Shown: positions 7,507 through 16,533 of the stretch, in pieces
Layout: the number at the start of each line of letters is the position of its first letter
How positions within the stretch are numbered: position 1 is the stretch's first letter
Assembly (NCBI RefSeq): GCF_022865125.1
Contig: NZ_CP094828.1
Location: 2,232,001 to 2,296,000 of the forward strand
Source: Acuticoccus sp. I52.16.1
GTDB lineage: Bacteria > Pseudomonadota > Alphaproteobacteria > Rhizobiales > Amorphaceae
Direction of reading: 5' to 3'
Length of the DNA: 64,000 nucleotides
The notes under the pieces: generated by a model
The model's database searches: none
What the model saw: the letters and a program-made list of their open reading frames with translations, nothing else
Told to the model about the DNA's origin: nothing
Translations under genes and position numbers: made by a program

Positions 7507-8558
7507 GGGCTGACGTTGCCGCGCGCGCGGTGGAGCGCGTCGATGGCCTCCATCACTTCGGGGCCGAGGACGACGTCGGCGCCGCCCAGCACGGTCTCGA
7601 GCTGCGCGATGCCGGTGGCGCCGATGATGACGCTCGTCATGAACGGGCGCGAGACCGCGAACGCGATCGCCATCTGCGCGGGGTCGAGGCCGGCCTCGGC
7701 GGCGAGATCGAGGTAGAGGTCGTTGACCTCTTCGGCGCCCGGCCCCTCGTAGCGCTGGAGGCGGTCGAAGAGGGTCTTGCGCGCCCCCTCCGGCAGGCGG
7801 CCGTTGCGGTATTTGCCGGTGAGGTAGCCCTGCGCGAGCGCCGAGTAGCACAGCAGGCCGACGTCTTCCCGCAGGCACGCCTCGGCGAGGTTCACCTCGA
7901 AGGTGCGGTTCACCAGGCTGTAGGCGTTCTGGATCGAGGCGATCCGCGGCAGCCCCTTCAGCTCGGCGGCGCGCAGGTACTGCATCACACCCCAGGTGGA
8001 CTCGTTGGAGACGCCGATGTGGCGCACCTTGCCGGCGTCGACGAGCTTGCCGAGCACCGCGAGCGTTTCCTCGATGGGCGTCTCGTCCTCGGCCGGGACG
8101 GGGAGGTCGAACACGGTGGGATTGCCGCCGAACTGCGGCATCTTACGGTCCGGCCAGTGGACCTGATAGAGGTCGATCACGTCGGTCTTCAGGCGGCGGA
8201 GCGATCCGTCGACCGCCTCGTTGATGTCCCGCGCGATCAGCTTCGGCTTGTGGCCGTCCTGTCGCAGCCAGCCCATCTCGGAGCGGCCGGCGACCTTGGT
8301 GGCGATCAGGACCTTGTCGCGCGCGCCGGGGCGGGCGGCGAACCAGTCGCCCATGATTTCCTCGCAGCGGAAGCGGGTCTCCTCCGCTGGCGGGATCGGG
8401 TACATCTCGGCATTGTCGAACAGGTTGATGCCGGCGTCGACGGCGCGATCCATGATCGCGAAGGCTTCTTCGGGCGTATTCTGCCGGCCGAACGTCATCG
8501 TGCCGAGGGAGAGGGCCGACACGGAGAGATCCGTGCGGCCGAGCTTGCGATAATCCAT
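7503..8558 (-). CDS. aldo/keto reductase (Tas/YghZ-like)
   Basis: 351 residues of the NADPH-dependent aldo/keto reductase TIM barrel. MDYRKLGRTDLSVSALSLGTMTFG is the standard start. The catalytic Asp-Tyr pair is visible in LFDNAEMYPIPP (D and Y near residues 52 and 57). The Lys lies in KVLIATKVAG and the His in DLYQVHWPDR. The insertion after the Tyr and the overall length match the Tas/YajO subgroup. Physiological substrate is unknown; reduction of reactive carbonyls is the usual role. The ATG at 8558 was chosen over longer frames because homology starts there. It overlaps the downstream permease gene by four bases. Confidence 0.9.
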   Translation of the reverse strand: MDYRKLGRTDLSVSALSLGTMTFGRQNTPEEAFAIMDRAVDAGINLFDNAEMYPIPPAEETRFRCEEIMGDWFAARPGARDKVLIATKVAGRSEMGWLRQDGHKPKLIARDINEAVDGSLRRLKTDVIDLYQVHWPDRKMPQFGGNPTVFDLPVPAEDETPIEETLAVLGKLVDAGKVRHIGVSNESTWGVMQYLRAAELKGLPRIASIQNAYSLVNRTFEVNLAEACLREDVGLLCYSALAQGYLTGKYRNGRLPEGARKTLFDRLQRYEGPGAEEVNDLYLDLAAEAGLDPAQMAIAFAVSRPFMTSVIIGATGIAQLETVLGGADVVLGPEVMEAIDALHRARGNVSP

Positions 8559-8602
8559 GAAGGTTCCGAACGCGGGCGGCGGGAAAGGCGAACGCGCCCG
8601 GT

Positions 8603-9238
8603 CTACTCCGAGGCCGCCCGTCCTGCCAAGCGTGCCAGGGTCTTGTCGATCGCGACCAGCGCGAGGCCGATCGCCGCGAAACCGACCGCCAGTCCGGCCG
8701 CGTTGCGGGCATAGAGCGCGAGGCCCAGCGTCTGAATGTCGAGGAACCAGTAGGGCGCGAAGCCCTCGGCGAGGCCGCGCACGAGCACGACGGCGAGGTA
8801 GACCCCCGGCAGCAGCAGCGCCCAGAGCGCGTCGCGCCACGCCAGGCGGCCGTGCCCGGCGAGGAGCCAGGCCAGCGCGAATGCGACCGGCGCATAATCG
8901 TGCATGAGATAGCTGGCGATCCGCGGCATCAGCGGCTCACCGGCGAGGAGATAGCGCAGCAGCAGCGCGAAGACGACGCCGATGATGATGATCGCCGCCG
9001 CCACGGCGGTGCGCACCCGCGGCCCCCCGATCGCGCTGCGCGGTGCCAGTGCGATCGCCCCGGCGACCACCACCACGGCGACATTGCCCCAGATCGTGAA
9101 GAGCCCGGCGAGGTGCCACAGCGCGGCGCCGGCGCTCTCGCCCTTCTCCAGGTTGGCGCCGACGTTGAGCACCGTGCGCAGGACCAGCCCCGCGAGGGAG
9201 ATCAGCGCGGCTGCGGCGGCGATGGCGCGCGCGGCCAT
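8603..9238 (-). CDS. Pr6Pr family integral membrane protein
   Basis: About 211 residues, almost entirely hydrophobic with six or so membrane segments. Conserved spots are FTIWGNVAVVV near residue 50, the SYLMHDYAPVAF region and GFAPYWFLD near the C-terminus. These are typical of the Pr6Pr family, distantly related to the androgen-induced FAR-17a/AIG1 membrane proteins, some of which are hydrolases of fatty-acid esters in eukaryotes. Bacterial function is unknown. The ATG at 9238 begins one base after the upstream esterase stop codon; an earlier ATG at 9259 would overlap that gene. Tight spacing suggests co-transcription with the esterase. Confidence 0.75.
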   Translation of the reverse strand: MAARAIAAAAALISLAGLVLRTVLNVGANLEKGESAGAALWHLAGLFTIWGNVAVVVVAGAIALAPRSAIGGPRVRTAVAAAIIIIGVVFALLLRYLLAGEPLMPRIASYLMHDYAPVAFALAWLLAGHGRLAWRDALWALLLPGVYLAVVLVRGLAEGFAPYWFLDIQTLGLALYARNAAGLAVGFAAIGLALVAIDKTLARLAGRAASE

Positions 9239-9239
9239 C

Positions 9240-9887
9240 TCAGTGGCCGGCCTCGACACGGGCGATCAACGCCTCGACGTCCGGCAGGATGCGCTCGACG
9301 ATGACGGCGACGCCCTCGGCGGTGGGATGCAGCCCGTCGTCGAGGTTGAGGGAGGGATCGGCGGCCACCCCGTCGAGGAAGAAGGGGTAGTAGATCACGT
9401 CGCGCCGGGCGAGGTCCTCGAAGACCGAGGTGAAGGCGGCGCCGTAGTCCTCGCCGAGGTTGGGCGGCGCCAGCATGCCGGCCAGCAACACCGGCACGCC
9501 GCGCTCGTCCAGCCGGTCGAGGATGGCGGTGAGGTTCTGGCGGACGACCTCGGGGTCGAGGCCGCGCAGCGCGTCGTTGGCGCCGAGTTCGAGGATGACG
9601 GCGTCTGTGTCCGGGCCCACCGACCAGTCGAGCCGCGCCAGTCCGCCGGAGGTGGTGTCGCCGGAGACGCCGGCGTCGGTCACGGCGACGTCGTGCCCCT
9701 TGTCGCGCAGCGCGGCCTCGAGCTGCGGCACGAAGCCCTTGCCGGGTGCAAGCCGGTAGCCGGCGGTCAGGCTATCGCCTAGCGCGACGATGGTGATGCG
9801 ATCGGCGTTCGCGTCGTCCGCCACCGCGTGCGGGACGGCGCCGAGAACCAGGGCACCGATCATCGATGTGGCGAGGGCGAGACGCAT
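9240..9887 (-). CDS. TesA-like SGNH arylesterase / lysophospholipase (exported)
   Basis: 215 residues. A signal peptide covers about residues 1-23 (MRLALATSMIGALVLGAVPHAVA), so the protein is likely periplasmic. The SGNH hydrolase blocks are in order: block I ALGDSLTAGY with nucleophile Ser, block II Gly in GVSGDTTSGGL, block III LELGANDALRG with Asn, and block V DGLHPTAEG with the Asp-His pair. Length and motifs match the multifunctional thioesterase I/arylesterase group that hydrolyses short acyl esters and lysophospholipids. ATG 9887 has GGAG seven bases upstream. In many proteobacteria tesA faces an ABC exporter gene pair; here it does not, lying next to a Pr6Pr gene and downstream of coaA. 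Confidence 0.9.
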   Translation of the reverse strand: MRLALATSMIGALVLGAVPHAVADDANADRITIVALGDSLTAGYRLAPGKGFVPQLEAALRDKGHDVAVTDAGVSGDTTSGGLARLDWSVGPDTDAVILELGANDALRGLDPEVVRQNLTAILDRLDERGVPVLLAGMLAPPNLGEDYGAAFTSVFEDLARRDVIYYPFFLDGVAADPSLNLDDGLHPTAEGVAVIVERILPDVEALIARVEAGH

Positions 9888-9986
9888 CGGAAGCTCCAGG
9901 GCGCGCCGCTGGGACGCGCGGATCGGTGGGGTGGCCGCCTGCAGTGTGGCCCGGTACGCGCGCCACGGCAACGGGCGGCGCCGCGC

Positions 9987-10970
9987 TCAGACCTTGCGCA
10001 GCGCGACCTCGGTGATGCGGTGCCCGGCGCCCTTGCGCAGGATGAGGTCGGCCCGAAGCTTCGTCGGGCCCACGTTCTCGCGCAGGTTCTTGAGGTTGAT
10101 CTTCTCCCACAGGCTCTTGGCGAATGCGTCGGTCTCGGCCTGCGAGGCCTTGGCGTAGCGATGGAAATAGGAACGCGGGTCGGTGAAGCGCGTCTCCTTC
10201 AGCCTGTTGAAGCGGGTGAGGTACCACGCTTCGAGGAGCGCCTCCTCCGCGTCGAGGTAGATCGAGAAGTCGAAGAAGTCGGAGACGAAGGGCACCCGCG
10301 GCCGGTCGACCGACAGGCGCTGCGTCTGCAACACGTTCAGCCCCTCGACGATGAGGATGTCCGGCCTGTCGACCTCGATCGTCTCGCCGGGCACGCGGTC
10401 GTAGGTGAGGTGGGAATAGACCGGCGCCTGAACGTTGCGCACGCCTGCTTTCACGTCCGTCAGGAACGCGATCAGCATGCCGACGTCGTAGCTCTCCGGA
10501 AAGCCCTTGCGCTCCATCAGCCCGTTCTCGAGGAGGTGCGCATTGGGGTAGAGGAAGCCGTCGGTGGTGACGAGATCGACCGTCGGTCGACCCGGCCAGC
10601 GCGAGATCAGGGTCTGCAGCAGTTGCGCCGTCGTCGTCTTGCCGACGGCGACGGAGCCGGCGATGCCGATGATGTACGGCGTACGGTCGCCCTCGCGGCC
10701 GAGGAAGGCCTGCGTGGCGCGGTAGAGCCCGTCGGTCGCCTCGACGTAGAGCGAGAGGAGGCGCGACAGCGGCAGGTAGATCGTCTCCACCTGGCCCGGC
10801 TCCACACGGTCGTTGAAGCCTTGAAGCTGGACGATTTCCTCCGCCGACAAGGTCATCGGCATGCCGGCACGGAGTTTCGCCCAATCGTGCTCGCTGAACA
10901 CGTGGAATGGGGCGAACTCGTCACGCGGGCGCCGCCCCGAGGTCTCGACCAGGTCGGGTATAGCATCCAT
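9987..10970 (-). CDS. coaA: type I pantothenate kinase
   Basis: 327 residues of the prokaryotic (type I) pantothenate kinase, which phosphorylates pantothenate in the first committed step of coenzyme A synthesis. The P-loop [15 protein letters not shown] lies near residues 100-115. Other visible blocks are [10 protein letters not shown], the [20 protein letters not shown] segment, [10 protein letters not shown]-like residues and EGLNVLQ. ATG 10970 (MDAIPDLVE) is preferred to an upstream in-frame ATG at 11012 that would add a low-complexity leader reaching nearly to hisE. It is the last gene of the his cluster, an order common in alphaproteobacteria, and probably shares its transcript. Confidence 0.95.
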   Translation of the reverse strand: MDAIPDLVETSGRRPRDEFAPFHVFSEHDWAKLRAGMPMTLSAEEIVQLQGFNDRVEPGQVETIYLPLSRLLSLYVEATDGLYRATQAFLGREGDRTPYIIGIAGSVAVGKTTTAQLLQTLISRWPGRPTVDLVTTDGFLYPNAHLLENGLMERKGFPESYDVGMLIAFLTDVKAGVRNVQAPVYSHLTYDRVPGETIEVDRPDILIVEGLNVLQTQRLSVDRPRVPFVSDFFDFSIYLDAEEALLEAWYLTRFNRLKETRFTDPRSYFHRYAKASQAETDAFAKSLWEKINLKNLRENVGPTKLRADLILRKGAGHRITEVALRKV

Positions 10971-11038
10971 GGGCTGCACTGTTGCAGACCCGGGCCCCGG
11001 AAAACAAGCCATTTACATTTCGCTGTAGCAAGCGGGAA

Positions 11039-11374
11039 TCATTGTGCCACCTTTCGGCTCGCCTTTTCCTCGAGCCCGGATTGTCCGGTGCGGCGCTCCA
11101 GTTCGGCGGTGACGTCGGACCACGACACGCCCTGGACGGCCAGCAACACGGTGAGATGGAAGACGACGTCGGCCGCCTCCGAGATCAGCTCGTCCGGTGC
11201 GCGGCGGACGGCGGCGATGACGGCCTCGACCGCCTCCTCGCCGAATTTCTCCGCGCACTTGTCGATGCCCTTGTCGGCCAGCGTCCTGGTGTAGGACTTG
11301 GCGTCGCCGTCGGCGAGGCGCGCCTTCACGATGGCTTCGAGGTCCGCGACGGTGAAGTCAGACACCGGCGTCAC
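11039..11374 (-). CDS. hisE: phosphoribosyl-ATP pyrophosphohydrolase
   Basis: Up to 111 residues of the all-alpha NTP pyrophosphatase (MazG-like) fold, the second step of histidine synthesis (PR-ATP to PR-AMP). The metal-binding pattern is seen in [13 protein letters not shown] and [17 protein letters not shown]. Two candidate GTG starts exist: 11374, overlapping the hisF end by 17 bases, and 11365 ([10 protein letters not shown]), which matches the family N-terminus better and may be the true start. HisE is a stand-alone protein here, not fused to HisI, as usual in alphaproteobacteria. Confidence 0.93.
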   Translation of the reverse strand: MTPVSDFTVADLEAIVKARLADGDAKSYTRTLADKGIDKCAEKFGEEAVEAVIAAVRRAPDELISEAADVVFHLTVLLAVQGVSWSDVTAELERRTGQSGLEEKASRKVAQ

Positions 11375-12152
11375 CGAGGGCGTGGTCGTGGGCGGGATTG
11401 AGACGCACCGGGATGCCGGCGGCGGCCATGTGCGCCTTGGCTTCGCCGATGGTGTAGGTGCCGAAGTGGAAGATCGAGGCGGCGAGCACCGCCTCGGCGT
11501 GCCCCTCGGTCACCGCTTCGACCATGTGGTCGAGCGTGCCGGCGCCGCCCGAGGCGATCACCGGGATCGGCAGCGCATCGGCGACGGCGCGGTTCAGCGC
11601 GTTGTCGAACCCGGCCTTGGTGCCGTCGGCGTCCATCGAGGTGAGCAGGATCTCGCCTGCGCCCAGGGACGCCATCTTCTGCGCGAACTCCACCGCGTCG
11701 ACGCCGGTCGCGCGGCGCCCGCCGTGGGTGAAGATCTCCCAACGGTCGTCCACGCGCTTGGCGTCGATCGCCACGACGATGCACTGGGCGCCGAACTTCT
11801 CGGCCGCGCGACCGACGAAGGCCGGGTCGCGCACCGCGGCGGTGTTGATCGACACCTTGTCGGCGCCGGCCAGCAGCAGCGAGCGGATGTCGGAAATGGT
11901 GCGCACGCCGCCGCCGACGGTGAGCGGCATGAAGCACTGCTCGGCGGTGCGGCGCACGACGTCGAACAGGATGGAGCGCTCGTCGGAGGAGGCGGTGATG
12001 TCGAGGAAGGTCAACTCGTCGGCGCCGGCGGCGTCGTAGGCCTTGGCGGCCTCCACCGGGTCGCCGGCGTCGCGCAGCTCCTGGAACTTCACGCCCTTCA
12101 CGACGCGGCCGCCGTGAACGTCGAGGCAGGGGATGATGCGTTTCTTCAGCAT
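11358..12152 (-). CDS. hisF: imidazole glycerol phosphate synthase cyclase subunit
   Basis: 264 residues, a (beta/alpha)8 barrel that condenses ammonia from HisH with PRFAR to form imidazole glycerol phosphate and AICAR. The start [20 protein letters not shown] carries the first catalytic Asp (D11 region). [48 protein letters not shown] (second catalytic Asp) and [11 protein letters not shown] follow. These are the phosphate-binding repeats shared with HisA. It lies between hisA and hisE on the same strand, with a three-base gap from hisA and overlap with hisE, consistent with one operon. Confidence 0.97.
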   Translation of the reverse strand: MLKKRIIPCLDVHGGRVVKGVKFQELRDAGDPVEAAKAYDAAGADELTFLDITASSDERSILFDVVRRTAEQCFMPLTVGGGVRTISDIRSLLLAGADKVSINTAAVRDPAFVGRAAEKFGAQCIVVAIDAKRVDDRWEIFTHGGRRATGVDAVEFAQKMASLGAGEILLTSMDADGTKAGFDNALNRAVADALPIPVIASGGAGTLDHMVEAVTEGHAEAVLAASIFHFGTYTIGEAKAHMAAAGIPVRLNPAHDHALGDAGV

Positions 12153-12155
12153 GGG

Positions 12156-12887
12156 TCAGGCCGCCTGCGGCAGCGCGGCGAGGGCCGCTGCGGGGTCGAG
12201 CCGCCCGTCGTAGAGCGCGCGGCCGATGATGGCGCCGTCCAGCTTCGCCGCTTCCGGCGCGGCGAGCCGGGCGATGTCGTCCATGCCGGAGAAGCCGCCC
12301 GAGGCGATCACCGGCGTCGTCACGGCGCTCGCGATCTCGATCGTCTCGGCGAGGTTGAGGCCGGTCAGCATGCCGTCGCGGCCGATGTCGGTGTGGACGA
12401 TGGCGGCGACGCCCGCGTCTTCGAACGCCATGGCGAGCTCCGATGCGCGCAGCTCGGTCGCGTCGGCCCAACCGTCGACCGCGACCATGCCGTTACGCGC
12501 GTCGATGCCGACGACGATGCGGCCGGGGAACATGCGGCACGCCTCGCGCACCAGGTCGGGCTCCTTGGCGGCGGCGGTGCCGAGTATCACGCGCGACACG
12601 CCCCGCTCCAGCCACACCGCAATGGACGCCATGGAGCGGATGCCACCGCCGAGCTGCACCGGCACGTCGGTCGCGGCGAGGATGGCGTCGACCGCCTCGC
12701 CGTTGCGGCTCTGGCCGGCGAAGGCGCCGTTGAGGTCCACCACGTGCAGGCGCTGGAAGCCGAGGCGCATGAACTTGGCGGCCATGTCGCCCGGATCGTC
12801 GGAGAACACGGTGGCGCGGTCCATCTCGCCCTGCTCGAGGCGCACGCACTGGCCGTCCTTCAGGTCGATGGCGGGGTAGAGGATCAT
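12156..12887 (-). CDS. hisA: ProFAR isomerase (phosphoribosylformimino-AICAR-P isomerase)
   Basis: 243 residues of the HisA barrel, which isomerises ProFAR to [22 protein letters not shown] contains the catalytic Asp near residue 8. [42 protein letters not shown] (second catalytic Asp) and [12 protein letters not shown] follow. It is a HisF paralogue with the half-barrel repeat. ATG 12887 is two bases after the hisH stop codon. It sits between hisH and hisF in the usual order. Confidence 0.97.
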   Translation of the reverse strand: MILYPAIDLKDGQCVRLEQGEMDRATVFSDDPGDMAAKFMRLGFQRLHVVDLNGAFAGQSRNGEAVDAILAATDVPVQLGGGIRSMASIAVWLERGVSRVILGTAAAKEPDLVREACRMFPGRIVVGIDARNGMVAVDGWADATELRASELAMAFEDAGVAAIVHTDIGRDGMLTGLNLAETIEIASAVTTPVIASGGFSGMDDIARLAAPEAAKLDGAIIGRALYDGRLDPAAALAALPQAA

Positions 12888-12889
12888 GA

Positions 12890-13540
12890 TCAGGGGCGCC
12901 ATTTCAGGAAGTTGGCGATCAGGGCGAGGCCGAGTTCCTGGCTCTTCTCGGGGTGGAACTGCGTGCCGACGATGTTGTCGCGCCCGACGATGGCTGCGAA
13001 CGCGCCGCCGTGGTCGGTCGTGGCGATCAGGTGGTCGGGATCGCTCGGGGCGATCGCGTAGGAGTGGACGAAGTAGGCGTGCTGGCCCGTCTCGCCGAAG
13101 GGGATGCCCTCGAGCACTGGATGCTGGCGCTTCAGCTCCATCGTGTTCCAGCCCATGTGCGGCACCTTCAGCGCCGGGTCGGCGGGCTCGATCAGCGCGA
13201 CGTCGCCGGGGATCAGGTCGAGGCCGCCGGTGACGGTGTACTCCAGCCCGCGCGTCGCCATCAGCTGCATGCCGACGCACACGCCCAGCATCGGCACGCC
13301 GCGATCGTTCACCGCGTCGAGGATCGCCTCGACCATGCCGTGGGTCGAGGACAGGCCCATCATGCAGTCGGCGAACGCGCCGACGCCGGGGAGAAAGATC
13401 CGCTCCGCCTTGGCGACGCGTGCCGGGTCGGACGACACCACGATCGCGTCGGACAGCCCGGCATCCGCGGCCGCCCGCGCGACCGCCTTCTGCGCCGAGC
13501 GCAGGTTGCCCGAGCCGTAGTCGACTATGACGACACTCAT
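12890..13540 (-). CDS. hisH: imidazole glycerol phosphate synthase glutaminase subunit
   Basis: 216 residues of the class I glutamine amidotransferase fold that feeds ammonia to HisF. The nucleophile Cys is in GVCVGMQLM near residue 88, with the catalytic His-Glu pair in [10 protein letters not shown] near the C-terminus. The N-terminal [11 protein letters not shown] and PGVGAFADC oxyanion region are typical. The ATG at 13540 overlaps the stop codon of the upstream DUF2628 gene (ATGA), so the two are probably coupled in translation. Confidence 0.97.
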   Translation of the reverse strand: MSVVIVDYGSGNLRSAQKAVARAAADAGLSDAIVVSSDPARVAKAERIFLPGVGAFADCMMGLSSTHGMVEAILDAVNDRGVPMLGVCVGMQLMATRGLEYTVTGGLDLIPGDVALIEPADPALKVPHMGWNTMELKRQHPVLEGIPFGETGQHAYFVHSYAIAPSDPDHLIATTDHGGAFAAIVGRDNIVGTQFHPEKSQELGLALIANFLKWRP

Positions 13541-14037
13541 CGTACACCTTCCGGCATCACGCCGATCACGGGGGCGCCCCATGGTCCCGTCTCGGGACCG
13601 GGCGTGTGGCCACCCGGTGCGGGCGGCGGGGTAAAGGGGGCCGCGGGGCCGGGCAGGATGTCCGGCGGGATGTCGTCGCGGCCGGCGAAGTAGCGGCGTT
13701 CGGCGTCGGGATAGCGTTTGGCGGTGACGACGGCCGTCAGCGTCCAGCCCCGCCGTTTCAGCGCCCAGCGCCGCATCGCCCGCGCCTCGAACCCGAACCA
13801 GAGCGAGAAGAGGACGTAGGCCCAGGCGCCCATCGGCTCGCCCAGGGTCAGGTAGGCGGCGACCATCAGCGCCATCTGCACCGCGCCCATGACGAGGAAG
13901 ACCAGCGGCATTCCCTGCAACAGCGCCCACAGCGGGCCGAGCAGCGCCGCCCACCACGAGAAGGCGTCGCGCACGAAGCGCGCCTTCACGGCCGGGTCGT
14001 CGAACCTTGCGTGTTCCCAAACGGTCCAGACAGCCAT
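13537..14037 (-). CDS. DUF2628 domain membrane protein in the his operon
   Basis: 166 residues beginning [40 protein letters not shown], typical of DUF2628 proteins. Three hydrophobic segments (about residues 26-75 and 80-95) are followed by a basic linker and a Pro/Gly-rich cytoplasmic tail of about 45 residues. Function is unknown. It lies between hisB and hisH, overlapping hisH by four bases, a position this family occupies in many rhizobial genomes. No link to histidine chemistry is visible. An in-frame ATG slightly upstream would run into hisB. Confidence 0.82.
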   Translation of the reverse strand: MAVWTVWEHARFDDPAVKARFVRDAFSWWAALLGPLWALLQGMPLVFLVMGAVQMALMVAAYLTLGEPMGAWAYVLFSLWFGFEARAMRRWALKRRGWTLTAVVTAKRYPDAERRYFAGRDDIPPDILPGPAAPFTPPPAPGGHTPGPETGPWGAPVIGVMPEGVR

Positions 14038-14047
14038 GGGGCCCTCG

Positions 14048-14650
14048 CTACAGCGCGCCTTTGGTGGAGGGGATCGCACCACCGGGCGCCGTCACCGCGA
14101 CGGCGGCCCCCAGCGCCCGCGCCACGCCCTTGAAGCACGACTCGGCGATATGGTGATCGTTGTCGCCATACAAGGTCTCAACGTGCAGGGTCAGCCTGCC
14201 GTTCATTGCCAGCGCCGTAAAAAACTCGCGCACGAGCTGGGTGTCGAACGTGCCGATCTTCGGCGTCGCGAATTCGGTGCGGAAAACGAGGAAGGGGCGA
14301 CCCGAAACATCGAGCGCGACGCGGGTCAGCGTGCCGTCCATCGGCAACAGGCAATCGGCGTAGCGGGTGATGCCGGCCTTGCTGCCGAGCGCCTCCAGCA
14401 GCGCCTGGCCGAGGGCGATGCCGACGTCCTCGACCGTGTGGTGATCGTCGATGTGGAGGTCGCCCTTCGCCTCGATCTCCATCGAGATGCCGGAGTGGCG
14501 GGCGAGCTGGTCGAGCATGTGGTCGAAGAAGCCGATCCCGGTGGCGATCGTGCGCGCGCCCCCGCCGTCGAGGTCGACGGAGACGGTGATCGCCGTTTCA
14601 TTCGTGGTTCGCACGATGCGGGCGTTTCGCGGAGGGAGCGGCTGTGTCAT
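14048..14650 (-). CDS. hisB: imidazoleglycerol-phosphate dehydratase
   Basis: 200 residues, the monofunctional dehydratase that converts imidazole glycerol phosphate to imidazole acetol phosphate. The duplicated half-domain carries the His-rich manganese sites [15 protein letters not shown] and [12 protein letters not shown] in the first half, and [16 protein letters not shown] plus [14 protein letters not shown] in the second. ATG 14650 ([19 protein letters not shown]) gives the usual length; an upstream start would add 13 unlike residues. It is the first gene of the hisB-DUF2628-hisH-hisA-hisF-hisE-coaA run. It is divergent from pyrF across a 141-bp gap. Confidence 0.97.
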   Translation of the reverse strand: MTQPLPPRNARIVRTTNETAITVSVDLDGGGARTIATGIGFFDHMLDQLARHSGISMEIEAKGDLHIDDHHTVEDVGIALGQALLEALGSKAGITRYADCLLPMDGTLTRVALDVSGRPFLVFRTEFATPKIGTFDTQLVREFFTALAMNGRLTLHVETLYGDNDHHIAESCFKGVARALGAAVAVTAPGGAIPSTKGAL

Positions 14651-14791
14651 TGGACTGTCTTCTAGAGCAAGGCCGTGTTCGGTGTACACAGTCGGCCGCG
14701 GCCTCGATGCTCGTCCATGAATAGACGAGACGTTTTCCGGACCCCGGCGGCCCGTTCAAGACGGCTCTAGCAAAACAGAGAGACGACGCAA
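14651..14791. promoter_or_regulatory. divergent promoter region of hisB and pyrF
   Basis: 141 bases between divergent starts, so promoters for both the his operon and pyrF must lie here or inside the flanking genes. The only clear dyad I see is GTGTACAC (14682-14689), 32 bases before hisB. No histidine-rich leader peptide or attenuator hairpin is evident, so classic his attenuation is unlikely. Confidence 0.5.
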
Positions 14792-15490
14792 ATGAAGTTT
14801 GCAGCTGCGGAAGACCGGCTGATCTTGGCGCTCGACGTCGCGGACCGGGCAGCGGCCGAGCGACTGGTCGAGGCGACGGACGGGATCGTCGGCGTCTACA
14901 AGGTCGGCCTGGAGTTCGCGATGGCCGGCGGGATCGACTTCGCGGGAGAACTGGCGCGCTCCGGTCGCGCGGTCTTCCTCGACATGAAGCTGCTCGACAT
15001 CCCCAATACGGTCGCCGGGGCGACGCGCACCGCGGGCGCCCTGGGGGTGAAGTACCTCACCGTGCATGCCTACCCGCAGGCCGTTCGCGCCGCCGCCTCG
15101 GCGCGGCCGGAGGGGTTGGCGGTGGTCGCCGTCACGGTGCTGACCTCGCTGGCCGACACCGACCTCACCGAGGCCGGCTATCACACCAAGGTGGACGCGC
15201 TGGTCTCCGAGCGGATCGCCGCGGCCGCCGCCTCGGGCGCCGACGCGATCGTCTGCGCCCCGTTCGAAGCGACCGAGGCCAAGCGCTCCGGGCTCGCCGT
15301 CATCACCCCCGGCGTGCGCCTCGCCGAAGACCCGAGCGGCGACCAGAAGCGCGTCGCGACCCCGCAGCAGGCGATCCTCGCCGGCGCCGACGCCATCGTC
15401 GTGGGCCGGCCGATCAACGCCGCGCCCGACCCGCGCGAGGCCGCCTCGCGCTACCGCGACGCCATCGTCGAAGCCCTCGGCGCTCTGTAG
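14792..15490 (+). CDS. pyrF: orotidine-5'-phosphate decarboxylase
   Basis: 232 residues of the OMP decarboxylase barrel, the last step of de novo UMP synthesis. Near the N-terminus LILALDVADRAAAERLVE holds the substrate Asp. VYKVGLEF supplies a Lys, and the catalytic array DMKLLDIPNTV (Asp-x-Lys-x-x-Asp) is near residues 67-75. The C-terminal VITPGVRL and AGADAIVVGRPI bind the phosphate. The ATG at 14792 follows a GAGAGA stretch seven bases upstream. It is a single gene divergent from hisB. Confidence 0.96.
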   Translation: MKFAAAEDRLILALDVADRAAAERLVEATDGIVGVYKVGLEFAMAGGIDFAGELARSGRAVFLDMKLLDIPNTVAGATRTAGALGVKYLTVHAYPQAVRAAASARPEGLAVVAVTVLTSLADTDLTEAGYHTKVDALVSERIAAAAASGADAIVCAPFEATEAKRSGLAVITPGVRLAEDPSGDQKRVATPQQAILAGADAIVVGRPINAAPDPREAASRYRDAIVEALGAL

Positions 15491-15557
15491 CTCGCCCGCA
15501 CCGAGGTTCGGGGCCCGGGCCGCCGGTCGACGGCGGTTCGGACGCGGCTACGAAATC

Positions 15558-15577
15558 ATTCAACCTAATGGTTGACA
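15558..15577. promoter_or_regulatory. ArsR operator dyad 1
   Basis: TCAACCTAATGGTTGA (15560-15575) is a perfect inverted repeat TCAACC-N4-GGTTGA, extendable by imperfect flanks. It lies 32 bases before the ArsR-type gene start. A second copy of the same dyad overlaps the start codon, with centres 39 bp apart. The paired placement suggests autoregulatory binding sites for that regulator. Confidence 0.6.
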
Positions 15578-15597
15578 ATGGATGGGGAGGGGGTACC

Positions 15598-15615
15598 TTC
15601 AACCGCATGGTTGAA
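15598..15615. promoter_or_regulatory. ArsR operator dyad 2 overlapping the start codon
   Basis: TTCAACCGCATGGTTGAA is a perfect 7-bp inverted repeat with a four-base spacer. It includes the ATG at 15607 of the ArsR-type regulator gene. Half-sites are identical to those of the dyad at 15560-15575. Binding here could block both transcription and translation start. Confidence 0.6.
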
Positions 15616-15978
15616 TGTAGCGCCCCGAACCTCGACGCCGTCTTTCATGCCCTCGGCGACGCCACGCGGCGGCGGATGCTGGCCGACCTCGTGGTCGGCT
15701 CCCGCACCGTCGGCGAGCTGGCCGAGCCGTTCTCCATCTCGCTGGCGGCGGCCTCGAAGCACATCAAGACGCTGGAGCGCGCCGGTTTGATCCGGCGCGA
15801 GGTCCGCGGGCGCACGCATCTCTGCCATCTGGATCCCGGACCGCTCGCCAGCGCGCACGAATGGCTCGCCGTCTACGAGCGGTTCTGGACCGGACGCCTC
15901 GACGCCCTGGAGCGCCTCCTCGACCAGGAGGACGCCGAGAAGACCGACCGCAACCCTCCCGAAGGAGACGACCCATGA
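15607..15978 (+). CDS. ArsR/SmtB-type winged-helix regulator
   Basis: 123 residues of the ArsR fold. MVECSAPNLDAVFHALGDATRRRML is the usual start of the non-metal subgroup paired with SRPBCC proteins. SLAAASKHIKTLERAGLIRREVRGR is the recognition helix and wing. No Cys/His metal-site cluster is present, so it probably senses something other than metals. ATG 15607 sits inside a palindrome that is also found upstream, suggesting autoregulation. Its stop codon overlaps the next start (ATGA), and the downstream gene is an AHSA1-type SRPBCC protein, a very common bicistronic pairing. Confidence 0.9.
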   Translation: MVECSAPNLDAVFHALGDATRRRMLADLVVGSRTVGELAEPFSISLAAASKHIKTLERAGLIRREVRGRTHLCHLDPGPLASAHEWLAVYERFWTGRLDALERLLDQEDAEKTDRNPPEGDDP

Positions 15979-16502
15979 GCGATGCAATGACGATCGACGC
16001 CTACGGCGCGGTGATCGCGCCGGCCACCTTCAAGATCGAGCGCCTGCTGCCCGGCCCGATCGAGCGGGTGTGGGACTACCTGACGAACAGCGACCTGCGC
16101 CGCCAATGGCTGGCATCGGGCGACATGACCCTGGAGGAGGACGCGCCGTTCACCTTGACCTGGCGCAACGAGGAACTGCTGGGGTCCGGCCCCCGACCCG
16201 AGGGGATGTCGGAGGAGCACAGCATGGACAGCCGCATCATCGCGGTGGAGCCGCCGCGCCGCCTCGTCTTCGCCTGGAAGCAGGGAGAGGTGTCGTTCAC
16301 GCTGGCGCCGGTGGGGGACAGGGTGCTCCTGACGCTGGTTCACTCGCGGGTGTCGGACCGGGCGAACCTCACCTCGGTCAGCGCCGGGTGGCACGCGCAC
16401 CTGGGCGTGCTGGCGGCCGCGCTCGAGGGTACCGCACCGACACCCTTCTGGCCGACCTGGCAGGCGCTGCGGGCCGACTACGAGGCCCGCATTCCCGAGT
16501 GA
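15975..16502 (+). CDS. SRPBCC (AHSA1/START-like) domain protein
   Basis: 175 residues of the Bet v 1-like fold. IERLLPGPIERVWDYLTNSDLRRQWLASGDM is the AHSA1 family entry. PPRRLVFAWKQGEVSFTLAPVGDRVLLTLVHSRV forms the central sheet, and SAGWHAHLGVLAAAL is the long C-terminal helix lining the hydrophobic pocket. Such proteins bind small hydrophobic ligands; the ArsR partner upstream may respond to the same ligand, but this is inference. The ATG overlaps the ArsR stop codon by four bases. Confidence 0.88.
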   Translation: MSDAMTIDAYGAVIAPATFKIERLLPGPIERVWDYLTNSDLRRQWLASGDMTLEEDAPFTLTWRNEELLGSGPRPEGMSEEHSMDSRIIAVEPPRRLVFAWKQGEVSFTLAPVGDRVLLTLVHSRVSDRANLTSVSAGWHAHLGVLAAALEGTAPTPFWPTWQALRADYEARIPE

Positions 16503-16533
16503 GGATGCCGCGAGGGCGCGCTCCGGTGCGCCC

